Source: SM23-73-3 sp964580215
Lineage (GTDB): Bacteria; Zixibacteria; MSB-5A5; SM1-73
Reading direction: 5' to 3'
NCBI GenBank assembly: GCA_964580215.1
Contig: CAZOJT010000034.1
Span: 1 to 28,682, forward strand
DNA length: 28,682 nucleotides
Position numbers and translations under genes: made by a program. Each line of letters opens with the position of its first letter. The stretch's first letter is position 1. Below the pieces are notes generated by a model, which was not told the DNA's origin, did not search any database, and worked only from the letters and a program-made list of their open reading frames with translations. Positions 7,991-15,827 of the stretch are shown one piece after another.

Positions 7991-8512
7991 ATGAACCAAG
8001 AAGCTGAAAAAGAAAATTTTACTTTTTGCCACACCTACCCTAAGTATGTGATAATCATTCGGTGGATTATACTCACAGTCGCGTTTGCTTTGGGGATTTA
8101 TATTTTATCGAATATAAAAGAGATACTTGGGATATTCTATGTTGTTTATAGTCTCGTCGCTCTGACTTTGATATTGCCACTGTCTCGCTGTGTGAGCTGT
8201 TTCTATCATGGAAAAGCCTGTAATACTGCCTGGGGTAAGGTGGCGGCTTATCTTTTCCCCAAAGGAGATGAATCCAAGTTCGTTCATCATTACAACTATG
8301 CCATATTACTGCACCTGCTCTGGCTTATCCCCCTTTTAGCATCTTTTTTCCAGCTTTTGAGAAAAAGGGATTTGCCGGCTTTGATAATTTTTCTAAGTTA
8401 CCTGTTAATCTTACTGGTGGAGAGAGTCACCTTGAAGAAGTTAGCCTGCTCAAGATGCCACCAGAAGGGATTCTGTCCGGCAGTGCCGTTCAGAAGAACC
8501 ACAAAGGTTTAA
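7991..8512 (+). CDS. Four-helix membrane protein with two Cys triads, upstream of cstA
   Basis: 173 residues. Membrane helices lie at about 20-40, 45-63, 104-121 and 128-146. Two matching cysteine clusters flank the helices: C67-x2-C70-x6-C77 (RCVSCFYHGKAC) and C153-x2-C156-x5-C162 (ACSRCHQKGFC). Both fall on the same membrane side by the predicted topology and could bind zinc or an iron-sulfur centre, or form disulfides; this is inference. The stop codon lies inside a heptamer tract, and cstA starts 61 bases later on the same strand, so the two probably form one operon. I do not recognise a named family. Confidence 0.7.
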   Translation: MNQEAEKENFTFCHTYPKYVIIIRWIILTVAFALGIYILSNIKEILGIFYVVYSLVALTLILPLSRCVSCFYHGKACNTAWGKVAAYLFPKGDESKFVHHYNYAILLHLLWLIPLLASFFQLLRKRDLPALIIFLSYLLILLVERVTLKKLACSRCHQKGFCPAVPFRRTTKV

Positions 8513-8524
8513 GGTCCAAGGTTC
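8504..8524. repeat. Tandem heptamer tract AAGGTYY spanning a stop codon
   Basis: AAGGTTT, AAGGTCC and AAGGTTC run head to tail. The first unit includes the TAA stop of the upstream membrane-protein gene, so a change in unit number would not alter the protein but marks a slippage-prone site. Confidence 0.65.
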
Positions 8525-8573
8525 AAGCTATAAACGACTGATGAGCAGTATGCTTGAGAAAAGGAAATCTTAA

Positions 8574-10361
8574 GTGAACGTTTTGTTTTTCTTTTTTCTG
8601 GGTTTAATCCTTTTAGCCTTGGGTGGTCGTTTTTACTCACGCTACGTCGGCAGGGTGATCGGAGAGCAAAAGGATCGTCCTACTCCAGCGGTGACCTTAT
8701 ACGATGGAAAGGATTATGTTCCAGCCAAGCCTCATGTGCTTTTCGGACATCATTTTTCCAGCATCGCAGGAGCGGGTCCGATTCTGGGACCCACCATGGG
8801 GATACTGTATGGGGTTGTTCCTGTCTGGTTGTGGGTAATTCTTGGGGGAATCTTCATCGGCGCAGTGCATGATTTCACCACCCTTTTCGTCAGCCTGCAG
8901 GAGAAGGGGAGATCCATGGCGCAGATCGCCCGGCGCACCCTGGGGACTCCTGGATTTGCCCTGTTTATCCTTTTCACCATCGTGATGATCGTTTTAGTCA
9001 CCTCTGCTTTTTTGACCGCCACAGCCACCGCTTTAACCTCCAAATGGCCGTTAGATAAATTGGGGCTTTCTTTGAGTCAAACATTGCTGAAAACCGAAAC
9101 CACAGCCGATGGGCAGACTTTAGGCATCATCGGGGGAATAGCTTCTATGTCGGTCATCATCATCACCTTTCTTTCTCCGCTTTTAGGGTATCTTCTATAT
9201 GTGAGAAAGATTAAGGTCGTTTACGCTTATCTTTTCGCGGCGGTGGTATGCTTCTTCTCGGTATGGGTGGGGATTCGGTATCCGGTCAGGATGGATCCCG
9301 AAACCTGGATGATAATTTTATCGGTTTATGTTTTGTTCGCCTCCGGAGTGCCGGTGTGGATCATTCTCCAACCCAGGGATTTCATAAACGTTCAAATCAT
9401 GTATCTGGGAATCGCCGGCTTGGTTTTAGGCTTACTCGGAGGAGGATTAGGAGGACTTTCGCTTCATCTGCCCGCCTTCAATGTGGCGGAAGGAGCAAAA
9501 CACCTAGGGGCAATCTGGCCCATGCTTTTTATCACCATCGCCTGTGGGGCTATCTCAGGATTTCATGCTTTGGTCGCAACCGGCACCTCCTCCAAACAGT
9601 TAGATAGCGAAAAACATGCCCGCACCATCGGCTATGATGGGATGCTGTTGGAATCGGTTTTAGCCGTATGTGTTCTTTTGGTGATAGGAAGCGCATTCGC
9701 CTTCCCTGAGTATAAAAACTTAGTCTGGCCGGACCCGGGGATGGGAAGATCCAATCCCATTTTGGCTTTTTCCTTGGGAGTGGGAAAACTTTTTAATCAG
9801 GCATTTTCTATCCCTATTGCGCTGGGAAGCGTATTTGGCATTCTCATGGTGGAGGGTTTTGTGGTCACCACACTGGATACCGCAGTCAGATTGAACCGCT
9901 ATCTTTTTGAAGAACTCTGGGGTCTGATCTTCAAAACCGTCCCATCTCTTTTTAAGAACTTCCTATTCAACTCCGCCTTAGCAGTAGCTTTGATGTGGGT
10001 TTTGGCATACTTCAACACCTTCGCCGCCTTATGGCCCATCTTTGGAACCGCCAATCAGCTTTTAGCAGCGCTTTCTCTCATAGCCGTCTCTGCCTGGCTT
10101 TATATGCGGGGAAGAAAAAATCTGATCACCGTGATCCCAGCCATCTTCATGATTTTGACCACCACCGCTTCCCTTTTGATTTTACTTATCACCAAATATA
10201 TTCCCCAGATGAATATTACTCTTTTGGTAGCAGATGTTTTGCTTTTGCTTCTTTCCTTAGGGGTGGTCTATCTCTCTTTGAAAACTATGGTAAGGTTAAT
10301 AAGAGAGAGGAAGCAAAAGGGGAAGGCTGGATACTTAGGGCAAGCAAGTCCCATAGCTTAG
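8574..10361 (+). CDS. cstA: CstA-family carbon starvation transporter
   Basis: 595 residues from a GTG at 8574 with AAAGGAA about 8 bases upstream. CstA proteins are many-helix inner-membrane carriers; Escherichia coli CstA and BtsT take up peptides and pyruvate with protons. The N-terminus shows the family signature: one helix, then YVGRVIGEQKDRPTPAVTLYDG, the conserved FGHHFSSIAGAGPILGP and the following VHDFTTLFVSLQEKG. About 15 hydrophobic helices follow, ending in a basic tail. It is shorter than E. coli CstA (about 700) but within the range of the shorter clade. No YbdD-like small partner is seen; the upstream Cys-motif membrane protein occupies the linked position. Confidence 0.93.
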   Translation: MNVLFFFFLGLILLALGGRFYSRYVGRVIGEQKDRPTPAVTLYDGKDYVPAKPHVLFGHHFSSIAGAGPILGPTMGILYGVVPVWLWVILGGIFIGAVHDFTTLFVSLQEKGRSMAQIARRTLGTPGFALFILFTIVMIVLVTSAFLTATATALTSKWPLDKLGLSLSQTLLKTETTADGQTLGIIGGIASMSVIIITFLSPLLGYLLYVRKIKVVYAYLFAAVVCFFSVWVGIRYPVRMDPETWMIILSVYVLFASGVPVWIILQPRDFINVQIMYLGIAGLVLGLLGGGLGGLSLHLPAFNVAEGAKHLGAIWPMLFITIACGAISGFHALVATGTSSKQLDSEKHARTIGYDGMLLESVLAVCVLLVIGSAFAFPEYKNLVWPDPGMGRSNPILAFSLGVGKLFNQAFSIPIALGSVFGILMVEGFVVTTLDTAVRLNRYLFEELWGLIFKTVPSLFKNFLFNSALAVALMWVLAYFNTFAALWPIFGTANQLLAALSLIAVSAWLYMRGRKNLITVIPAIFMILTTTASLLILLITKYIPQMNITLLVADVLLLLLSLGVVYLSLKTMVRLIRERKQKGKAGYLGQASPIA

Positions 10362-10444
10362 CGATAAGTGTAGCGACTAAGTTTGCCCGGAACGAGGGAG
10401 GTTTTGTCGGTTTTGTAAAAGTTGAATTTAGGGAATAAGATAGA

Positions 10445-10757
10445 CCAGAACCTAACTTATTAAGGAGAGCATATAATTGTTTACATCCCCCCTTTAGAAA
10501 AAGGGGGGAGGGGGGATTCGTATGAATGTGCGTCCCGCCAACGGCGGGACGAGCATACGCATTTGAAACTTGAAAAATCCCCCTAAATCCCCCTTTACTA
10601 AAGGGGGATTCGTATGAATGCATACGCATTTCAAGTCAAGCCCAAAACAGGTGGGGGAGAAAAAATCAATGCGAAGCTCGTATGAGTGCATACACACATT
10701 CATACGAATAATAAGATGTAAACTGTTTCCTGTTCCTCTTAGTAAGTTAGGTTCTGG
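10445..10757. mobile_element. MITE-like non-coding element with 43-bp terminal inverted repeats
   Basis: The left end starting CCAGAACCTAACTTA at 10445 matches the reverse complement of the right end (finishing at 10757) at 34 of 43 positions without gaps, including TTTACATC at the inner edge. Inside are C5/6-T3...A3-G5/6 hairpins at about 10486-10510 and 10577-10611 and three CGTATGA-type palindromes (10518, 10611, 10679), the first split by a GTCCCGCC-AAC-GGCGGGAC palindrome at 10532-10550. No open frame is credible. A 117-bp part (10629-10745) recurs inverted at 28508-28624. I see no clear target duplication. Confidence 0.7.
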
Positions 10758-11019
10758 TTTTTTCCGCTCCAGCCGGATGTTCTTCGGCCACCGTCCCTTT
10801 CCCGTCCGCAGGATCCATAGGATTGGTGAAGCCTGCCAGCCATGCACGGACGTGCCCTGAGACCATGCGGTTCAGGGCGTGCCCGTCTGGGGAACACCAA
10901 CGGGAAGTAAAATCTTTTTTTCTCAAGAAAGTGTCCGAATTTATCCATTTGGACTCAAATGAGGATCCTGTGGACATGATTTGTGTGTTTGGTATCTACA
11001 AAAAATATCAATAAAATAT
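10758..11019. other. Gene-free stretch with GC-rich hairpin
   Basis: No ORF here has family resemblance or a good start site on either strand. The stretch 10758-10910 is clearly richer in GC than its surroundings and can fold: CCCTGA (10855-10860) pairs with TCAGGG (10872-10877), extendable to about 10 bp with G-T pairs. A further symmetric part GTCC..ATT/..AAT..GGAC lies near 10932-10953. It could be a structured RNA, a decayed gene or a second repeat; I cannot decide. Confidence 0.35.
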
Positions 11020-11048
11020 TTGCCAAAAAGGTTAATTGGGATTATATT
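11020..11048 (+). promoter_or_regulatory. Sigma-70-like promoter for dciA
   Basis: TTGCCA (11020-11025), 17-base spacer, TATATT (11043-11048). The expected transcription start falls at about 11055-11057, on the ATG of dciA itself, which has no ribosome-binding site; this points to a leaderless message. Confidence 0.5.
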
Positions 11049-11056
11049 AATACGTT

Positions 11057-11356
11057 ATGTTTAGGAGACTCAGCTATCCGGAAGGAATTGACAAGGTCCT
11101 GACTCGGACCCTGAAGGGTTTAAAGATTGATCGAAGGATAAAGGAAGAGACCGTCCTTCTGAACTGGGCTAAGGTGGTTGGTGATCGGATCGCCTCTTAC
11201 GCCAATCCACTGAGAGTGAGAGATTCGATTCTTTTCGTAAGGGTAGAGAACGCCTCTTGGCGCAACGAGTTGGTGTTTCTGAAGCCCAAGATCCTTACGG
11301 AACTCAACCAATCCGTGAAAGCTAACGTAATAAAAGATATAGTATTTACCAATTGA
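11057..11356 (+). CDS. dciA: DciA-type replicative helicase loader (DUF721)
   Basis: 99 residues with the DUF721 pattern: an N-terminal helical segment (DKVLTRTLKGLKIDRRIKE), then LLNWAKVVGDRIASYANPLRVRDSILFVRVENASWRNELVFL and a C-terminal helix. DciA binds and loads the replicative helicase DnaB in bacteria lacking DnaC or DnaI. Placement directly before gyrB is common for this family (recF-dciA-gyrB order). No Shine-Dalgarno sequence precedes the ATG at 11057, and a good promoter ends 8 bases before it. Confidence 0.88.
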   Translation: MFRRLSYPEGIDKVLTRTLKGLKIDRRIKEETVLLNWAKVVGDRIASYANPLRVRDSILFVRVENASWRNELVFLKPKILTELNQSVKANVIKDIVFTN

Positions 11357-11468
11357 AAAACCCGCAAATCAAGCTGGGTTCTTTCTACTTAGAAGCATGG
11401 TCAAAATCTGTTTTATTTTGGCAAAGAATAACAATATATAGTAGGTCAAAAGGAAAGAGATACGCTAT

Positions 11469-13406
11469 ATGGACACATCAAAACAATCAAAAGGAGAGGA
11501 ATTTGAGCCAATGGGACATCATTATGATGCCGCCACCATTCAGGTTTTAAAAGGTCTGGACGCGGTGCGTCGCAGACCAGCCATGTATATTGGTGATACT
11601 GGCACCAGGGGATTGCACCATCTGGTTTATGAGGTGGTGGACAACAGCATCGATGAAGCCATGGGTGGATTCTGCGATGCCATAAAGGTGGTATTGAACA
11701 AAGATGGCAGTGTGATGGTGGAGGACAATGGAAGGGGGATACCGGTCGATACGCATCCCACCCAGAAGAAGCCGGCGCTGGAGGTGGTGATGACCATGCT
11801 TCATGCCGGGGGAAAATTTGATCACCGAACCTATAAGGTGGCTGGGGGCTTGCATGGTGTGGGAGTATCGGTGGTGAATGCACTATCCGAATGGTGTGAG
11901 GTGGAAGTAAGTCGTGACGGGAAGAGGTATCACCAGAGATATGAAAGAGGAAACACAGTCGCTTCCCTCAAGCAGATCGGAAAGGCAAGACATAGTGGCA
12001 ATAAAACCACCTTCAAGCCCGATCCGCAAATCTTTGAAAAGACAGATTTCAACTTCGATGTTCTCTCCTCCAGAATGAGGGAGTTAGCCTTCCTGAACAG
12101 AGGACTGAAAATAGAGATTGAAGATCTGAGCACAGGCAAATCTAACCTTTTCAAGTATAAGGGGGGGATCAGCTCTTTTGTCGAGTACTTAAATGAGAAT
12201 AAACAGGTGGTGCATCCCCGTCCGGTCTATCTGCATAACACCAAAAATGGAATTGATGTGGAGATTGCCCTGCAGTATAATGACTCTTACGTGGAGAATA
12301 TCTTCTCTTATGTAAATAACATCAACACCATTGAGGGAGGAACTCATCTGGTCGGTTTCAAGACCGCCCTGACCCGCACTATCAACAATTATGCCCAGAA
12401 AAATAATCTGCTGAAAAACGGGCAGGGGACTTTAGAGGGGGAGGATGTTAGGGAAGGATTGGCCGCGGTTATTTCGGTCAAGATTCCGGATCCTCAGTTC
12501 GAAGGACAGACCAAAACCAAGTTGGGCAACAGCGAGGTGAAGGGAATCGTGGAGTCTATTCTCGGAGAGAGCCTGGGGGAATATTTTGAGGAAAACCCAC
12601 CTGTTGCTAAAAAGATCCTGGAAAAGGCATCTTCTGCGGCAAGAGCCAGGGAAGCTGCCAGAAAGGCGCGGGAACTGACCCGCAGAAAAAGCACCCTGGA
12701 GACGTCTACCCTCCCCGGAAAGCTGGCAGACTGTTCGCTGGGCGATCCCTCACTTTGCGAAATATACATTGTGGAAGGTGATTCTGCTGGCGGTTCCGCC
12801 AAGCAGGGGCGAGACAGGAAATTCCAGGCTATACTCCCCTTGAAGGGGAAGATTTTAAATGTGGAGAAGGCGCGCATAGACCGGGTTTTGTCCAACGAGG
12901 AGATTCGGGCCATGATCACCGCTCTGGGAACTGGAATCAAGGATGAATTTGATATAAACAAAGCTCGCTATAATAAAATTATCATCATGACCGATGCAGA
13001 CGTAGATGGTTCTCATATCCGCACCTTGATCCTCACCTTCCTTTATAGACACATGAAGGAACTCATCGAGAGAGGCTATGTATACATCGCTCAGCCTCCC
13101 CTGTACCGGGTGAAAAAGGGGAAAACCGAGCTTTATGCTTATTCAGATGAGGAAAGAGACCGCCACACTGAGAGATTAGGCAAAACCGGGGTGACCATCC
13201 AGAGATACAAGGGATTAGGGGAGATGAATCCGGAGCAGTTGTGGAAGACCACCATGGACCCGGAGACTCGCACCCTGCTTCAGGTCACCCTGGAGGATGG
13301 AGTCGAGGCAGATCATATCTTCAGCATTCTGATGGGCGACCAGGTGGAGCCCCGCCGCAAGTTCATTGAGGAAAATGCGAAGTATGTAAGAAACTTGGAT
13401 GTGTGA
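11469..13406 (+). CDS. gyrB: DNA gyrase subunit B
   Basis: 645 residues, the short (about 640-residue) GyrB form. GyrB is the ATPase and TOPRIM subunit of gyrase, which with GyrA introduces negative supercoils. Seen in order: KGLDAVRRRPAMYIGDTG, the GHKL ATP site (EVVDNSIDEAMGG, DNGRGIPV, YKVAGGLHGVGVSVVNALS), transducer domain, TOPRIM Glu in IVEGDSAGGSAKQGRDR and the Mg-binding MTDADVDGSHIRTL, then the tail YKGLGEMNPEQLWKTTMDP. The start at 11469 has AAGGAAAG about 10 bases upstream; an ATG at 11511 (MGHHYDA) with AAGGAGAGG before it is an equally plausible start. gyrA, dnaA and dnaN are not in the window. Confidence 0.97.
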   Translation: MDTSKQSKGEEFEPMGHHYDAATIQVLKGLDAVRRRPAMYIGDTGTRGLHHLVYEVVDNSIDEAMGGFCDAIKVVLNKDGSVMVEDNGRGIPVDTHPTQKKPALEVVMTMLHAGGKFDHRTYKVAGGLHGVGVSVVNALSEWCEVEVSRDGKRYHQRYERGNTVASLKQIGKARHSGNKTTFKPDPQIFEKTDFNFDVLSSRMRELAFLNRGLKIEIEDLSTGKSNLFKYKGGISSFVEYLNENKQVVHPRPVYLHNTKNGIDVEIALQYNDSYVENIFSYVNNINTIEGGTHLVGFKTALTRTINNYAQKNNLLKNGQGTLEGEDVREGLAAVISVKIPDPQFEGQTKTKLGNSEVKGIVESILGESLGEYFEENPPVAKKILEKASSAARAREAARKARELTRRKSTLETSTLPGKLADCSLGDPSLCEIYIVEGDSAGGSAKQGRDRKFQAILPLKGKILNVEKARIDRVLSNEEIRAMITALGTGIKDEFDINKARYNKIIIMTDADVDGSHIRTLILTFLYRHMKELIERGYVYIAQPPLYRVKKGKTELYAYSDEERDRHTERLGKTGVTIQRYKGLGEMNPEQLWKTTMDPETRTLLQVTLEDGVEADHIFSILMGDQVEPRRKFIEENAKYVRNLDV

Positions 13407-13425
13407 AGTATAGATGTAGATGTAG

Positions 13426-13447
13426 GGGTGGAGCTTTAGTTCCACCC
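13426..13447. repeat. Palindrome just after gyrB
   Basis: GGGTGGA (13426-13432) pairs with TCCACCC (13441-13447) around an 8-base loop, 20 bases after the gyrB stop. No T-run follows, so it is more a dispersed hairpin than an intrinsic terminator. Confidence 0.5.
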
Positions 13448-13459
13448 ACATTCGGGCTC

Positions 13460-14317
13460 ATGCAAAAAGATAAGACTACCGAAACTTTAGCTCTTGCCGA
13501 GCAAATCCTACAAAATATTGAGTTGGGCGATATTCCCCTTTCGAATGCCTGCTTAAAGGCAGCACGTCTTGCGCGTCTTCTAAACGATGTGCGGCATTTG
13601 GGGAAGTTAACCAAGCTTTCTTCAGATACTATTACATTGGAGTCGCAAATTGAAGCTTCAAAGATTCGTCTTGCTGCAAACCCTGGACAGCATGACTTCG
13701 GTTGGGAGAGAGATAGAGCGGCAAGCGCTATTATTAACACAGAACGGGAGCTTCAGAAATCTAAAATTTTTGTTTATAATTATGTGCTTAACGCATACTA
13801 TGAATTGCGATTTAGCTCTGTTCCCGCTGAGGTGTTTAAAAGGGCTCGGGATAGGGTGGATAAGAAATTAGCAGAGATGGTTCCAGAAACTGTTAAGAAA
13901 TTTGTTTCAGTTTATGATAATTTAAAATCCAATAATCCAGAGGATTGGTCAAATGCTGTCCATTCGTGTCGTCGCGTTCTTCAAGCCGTGGCGGATGTTC
14001 TCTATCCTCCGAATCCTGACGGAATGATTGAGATAGAGAGAAATGGGCGCAAGATCAAGGTCGGACCGGACAACTATATCAATCGTCTTATCCTGTATGC
14101 CGAAGATCACTCAAATAGTAAGAGATTTAAGGGTATCGTCGGATCGCATCTCAGATTCTTGGGAGACAGGATTGACGCGATCCATTCCGCAGCCGCCAAA
14201 GGCTCGCACGCCGACATTCAAACCCTCGAGGAGGCAGAGCGGTATGTGATCTACACATACTTGTTGCTTGGCGATCTCCTATCACTTCAAAGCAATAAGG
14301 ATGCGGAGGCTTCGTAA
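13460..14317 (+). CDS. AbiTii-like protein, possible abortive-infection factor
   Basis: 285 residues from the ATG at 13460; an upstream GTG overlaps the gyrB stop and reads through the palindrome, so I reject it. The N-terminus (QILQNIELGDIPLSNACLKAARLARLLND) resembles the AbiTii domain found at the start of putative abortive-infection proteins. The middle is helical with a NAYYELRF segment. The C-terminus has the pattern CRRVLQAVADVLYPP, VGPDNYINRLILY and AAAKGSHADIQTLEEAERYVIYTYLLLGDLL, where the KGSH motif and following helix recall domains that accompany AbiTii in longer proteins. No nuclease or nucleotide-binding motif is evident. Function is inferred from weak similarity; it has no obvious partner gene, as the next gene is 91 bases away. 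Confidence 0.6.
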   Translation: MQKDKTTETLALAEQILQNIELGDIPLSNACLKAARLARLLNDVRHLGKLTKLSSDTITLESQIEASKIRLAANPGQHDFGWERDRAASAIINTERELQKSKIFVYNYVLNAYYELRFSSVPAEVFKRARDRVDKKLAEMVPETVKKFVSVYDNLKSNNPEDWSNAVHSCRRVLQAVADVLYPPNPDGMIEIERNGRKIKVGPDNYINRLILYAEDHSNSKRFKGIVGSHLRFLGDRIDAIHSAAAKGSHADIQTLEEAERYVIYTYLLLGDLLSLQSNKDAEAS

Positions 14318-14408
14318 GATGCCTCCATTACTTTAGCTTTTGTCCTTTCGTTCTTCTTCGTATTGCAAATGCTGAAGTCCGCTGGTCAACTGTATTACTT
14401 TCCCGAAA

Positions 14409-15584
14409 GTGTCCCAAGCCATGCACGACGAAACACTTGATACATATCTTGGCTTCGAGCAGGGGCCCATACGACCACCAAGTGAGGCATACAGCCTACT
14501 TGTGCGTGTAACCAGGAACTGCCCCTGGAATCAGTGCACTTTTTGCCCCGTATACAAGGAGACCAAGTTCTCCAGACGTCCGGTTGAGCATGTTAAAAGC
14601 GATATCGATGCAGTTTATCGGCAAGTAGAGGCTATCCGCGAACTGGCAGACGAAGAGGGCCGTGTGCCTCGAAGTGAGATCAATAGAATTACCCAAAATA
14701 TTGATCCGCAAAAGTCACCAGCTTTCGTTGCCGCTTTCAACTGGTATTTTGGCGGTGGTCTGAAATCTGTATTCATCCAAGATGCCAACAGCTTGGTAAT
14801 AAAGCCTTCTGATTTGGTAGAAATCCTAAAGCATTTGAAAAAGCGTTTTCCCGAGATCAAAAGAATAACATCGTATGCTCGATCTCAGACAGTGTCTCGC
14901 ATGAAGGAGGAAAACTTGAAAGCTATTGGCGAGGCTGGCTTAAATAGAATTCATATCGGTCTTGAGTCTGGCTCAGATGAGGTTCTCAAAATGGTCAAAA
15001 AGGGCGTTACAAAGGAGATGCATATCAAAGCGGGGCAGAAAGTGAAGAAGGCAGGAATGGAATTATCCGAATATCATATGCCCGGACTTGGAGGAAGAAA
15101 ATATCTGAAGGAACACGCCCTGGAGACAGCCGACGCACTGAATCAGATCAATGCAGATTTCATCCGATTGAGAACCCTGGCTATACCTAATCATTGCCCG
15201 CTTTATGAGGACTGGCAGGCGGGTCGATTTGAGAAATGCAGTGAGGTTATGGTGGTCAAAGAGATTCTGATGTTCATCGAGAAACTGGAGGGGATCACCA
15301 GCGTGGTCAAAAGCGATCATATTCTGAATCTCTTTGCCGATTTGGAAGGAACTCTTCCCCAGGACAAAGAGCATATGATGAACATCTTGCGCACCTTTCT
15401 AACAATGGACCCGGAACGTCAAAGATTGTACCAATTGGGAAGAAGGATTGGAGTCTTTTCAGGTCTTAGCGATATGGAAAATCCCTACAGAATGGCAAGG
15501 GCTGAAAAGGCATACAGTAAGCTTGATAATGCGGCTGAGGATATAGACAAGGTAACAGATGAGCTTATGAAGAGGTTCATATAG
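14409..15584 (+). CDS. Radical SAM enzyme with CX4CX2C cluster motif
   Basis: 391 residues from GTG at 14409; ATG at 14421 is the alternative. The [4Fe-4S] and S-adenosylmethionine binding loop is C38-PWNQ-C43-TF-C46, within TRNCPWNQCTFCPVYKETKFSRRP. Next come SVFIQDANSLV (beta strand 2 region), RITSYARSQTV, and GLNRIHIGLESGSDEVLKMVKKGVT, the GxIxxGLESG motif that contacts SAM in HemN- and Elp3-like enzymes. YHMPGLGG and RLRTLAIP follow. Members of this group (annotated only as radical SAM proteins) have no proven substrate. The C-terminal third is helical without a recognised accessory domain. Confidence 0.88.
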   Translation: MSQAMHDETLDTYLGFEQGPIRPPSEAYSLLVRVTRNCPWNQCTFCPVYKETKFSRRPVEHVKSDIDAVYRQVEAIRELADEEGRVPRSEINRITQNIDPQKSPAFVAAFNWYFGGGLKSVFIQDANSLVIKPSDLVEILKHLKKRFPEIKRITSYARSQTVSRMKEENLKAIGEAGLNRIHIGLESGSDEVLKMVKKGVTKEMHIKAGQKVKKAGMELSEYHMPGLGGRKYLKEHALETADALNQINADFIRLRTLAIPNHCPLYEDWQAGRFEKCSEVMVVKEILMFIEKLEGITSVVKSDHILNLFADLEGTLPQDKEHMMNILRTFLTMDPERQRLYQLGRRIGVFSGLSDMENPYRMARAEKAYSKLDNAAEDIDKVTDELMKRFI

Positions 15585-15596
15585 TCTATTGATGGG

Positions 15597-15649
15597 GTAG
15601 CCGCCCGTTGGGCGAAGGACAAACGCCCCGCCTGAGGCGGGGCGGCTAC
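15597..15649. repeat. Large cruciform repeat GTAGCCGCCC/GGGCGGCTAC
   Basis: GTAGCCGCCC (15597-15606) is inverted as GGGCGGCTAC (15640-15649); inside is CCCCGCC-TGA-GGCGGGG (15626-15642). It starts 13 bases after the radical SAM stop and could also terminate transcription. A shortened copy lies at 20927-20949. Confidence 0.75.
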
Positions 15650-15740
15650 TCAAATCGAGGTGTTTGGAAAAGTAAAGTGACTTGGGGGCATAGAAAGCAG
15701 ACAAAGTGCGGAGTGCAAACATTTATATTTGCCTCTCGAT

Positions 15741-15800
15741 GCATCGGCATTAGGAAATGCCGATGCCAATTAGCTTCGGGAATTCCTATTCTCGAAGTAT
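15741..15800. repeat. REP-like double hairpin, copy A
   Basis: Hairpin 1: GCATCGGCATT (15741-15751) with AATGCCGATGC (15756-15766), perfect. Hairpin 2: CTTCGGGAAT (about 15774) with ATTCTCGAAG, one mismatch. It lies 28 bases beyond the stop of the minus-strand gene that follows. Copies B and C are at 17347 and 20289. Confidence 0.75.
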
Positions 15801-15827
15801 CAACATAATTGAATAGTTTGGTTTTAC

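Noticed and set aside
10495..10700. Possible CRISPR-like array of repeated CGTATGA units
   Set aside because: Spacing between units is irregular, units differ in sequence and orientation, and the whole lies between inverted ends of one element; no cas gene is present.
10747..10977. 76-codon minus-strand frame in the GC-rich stretch before dciA
   Set aside because: It crosses the right end of the MITE, has no start site and shares the region with equally long frames on the other strand; length is explained by GC content.
11446..11883. 145-codon minus-strand frame over the 5' part of gyrB
   Set aside because: Shadow of a strongly conserved coding region; its sequence is rich in Pro, His and Cys as expected for an antisense frame.
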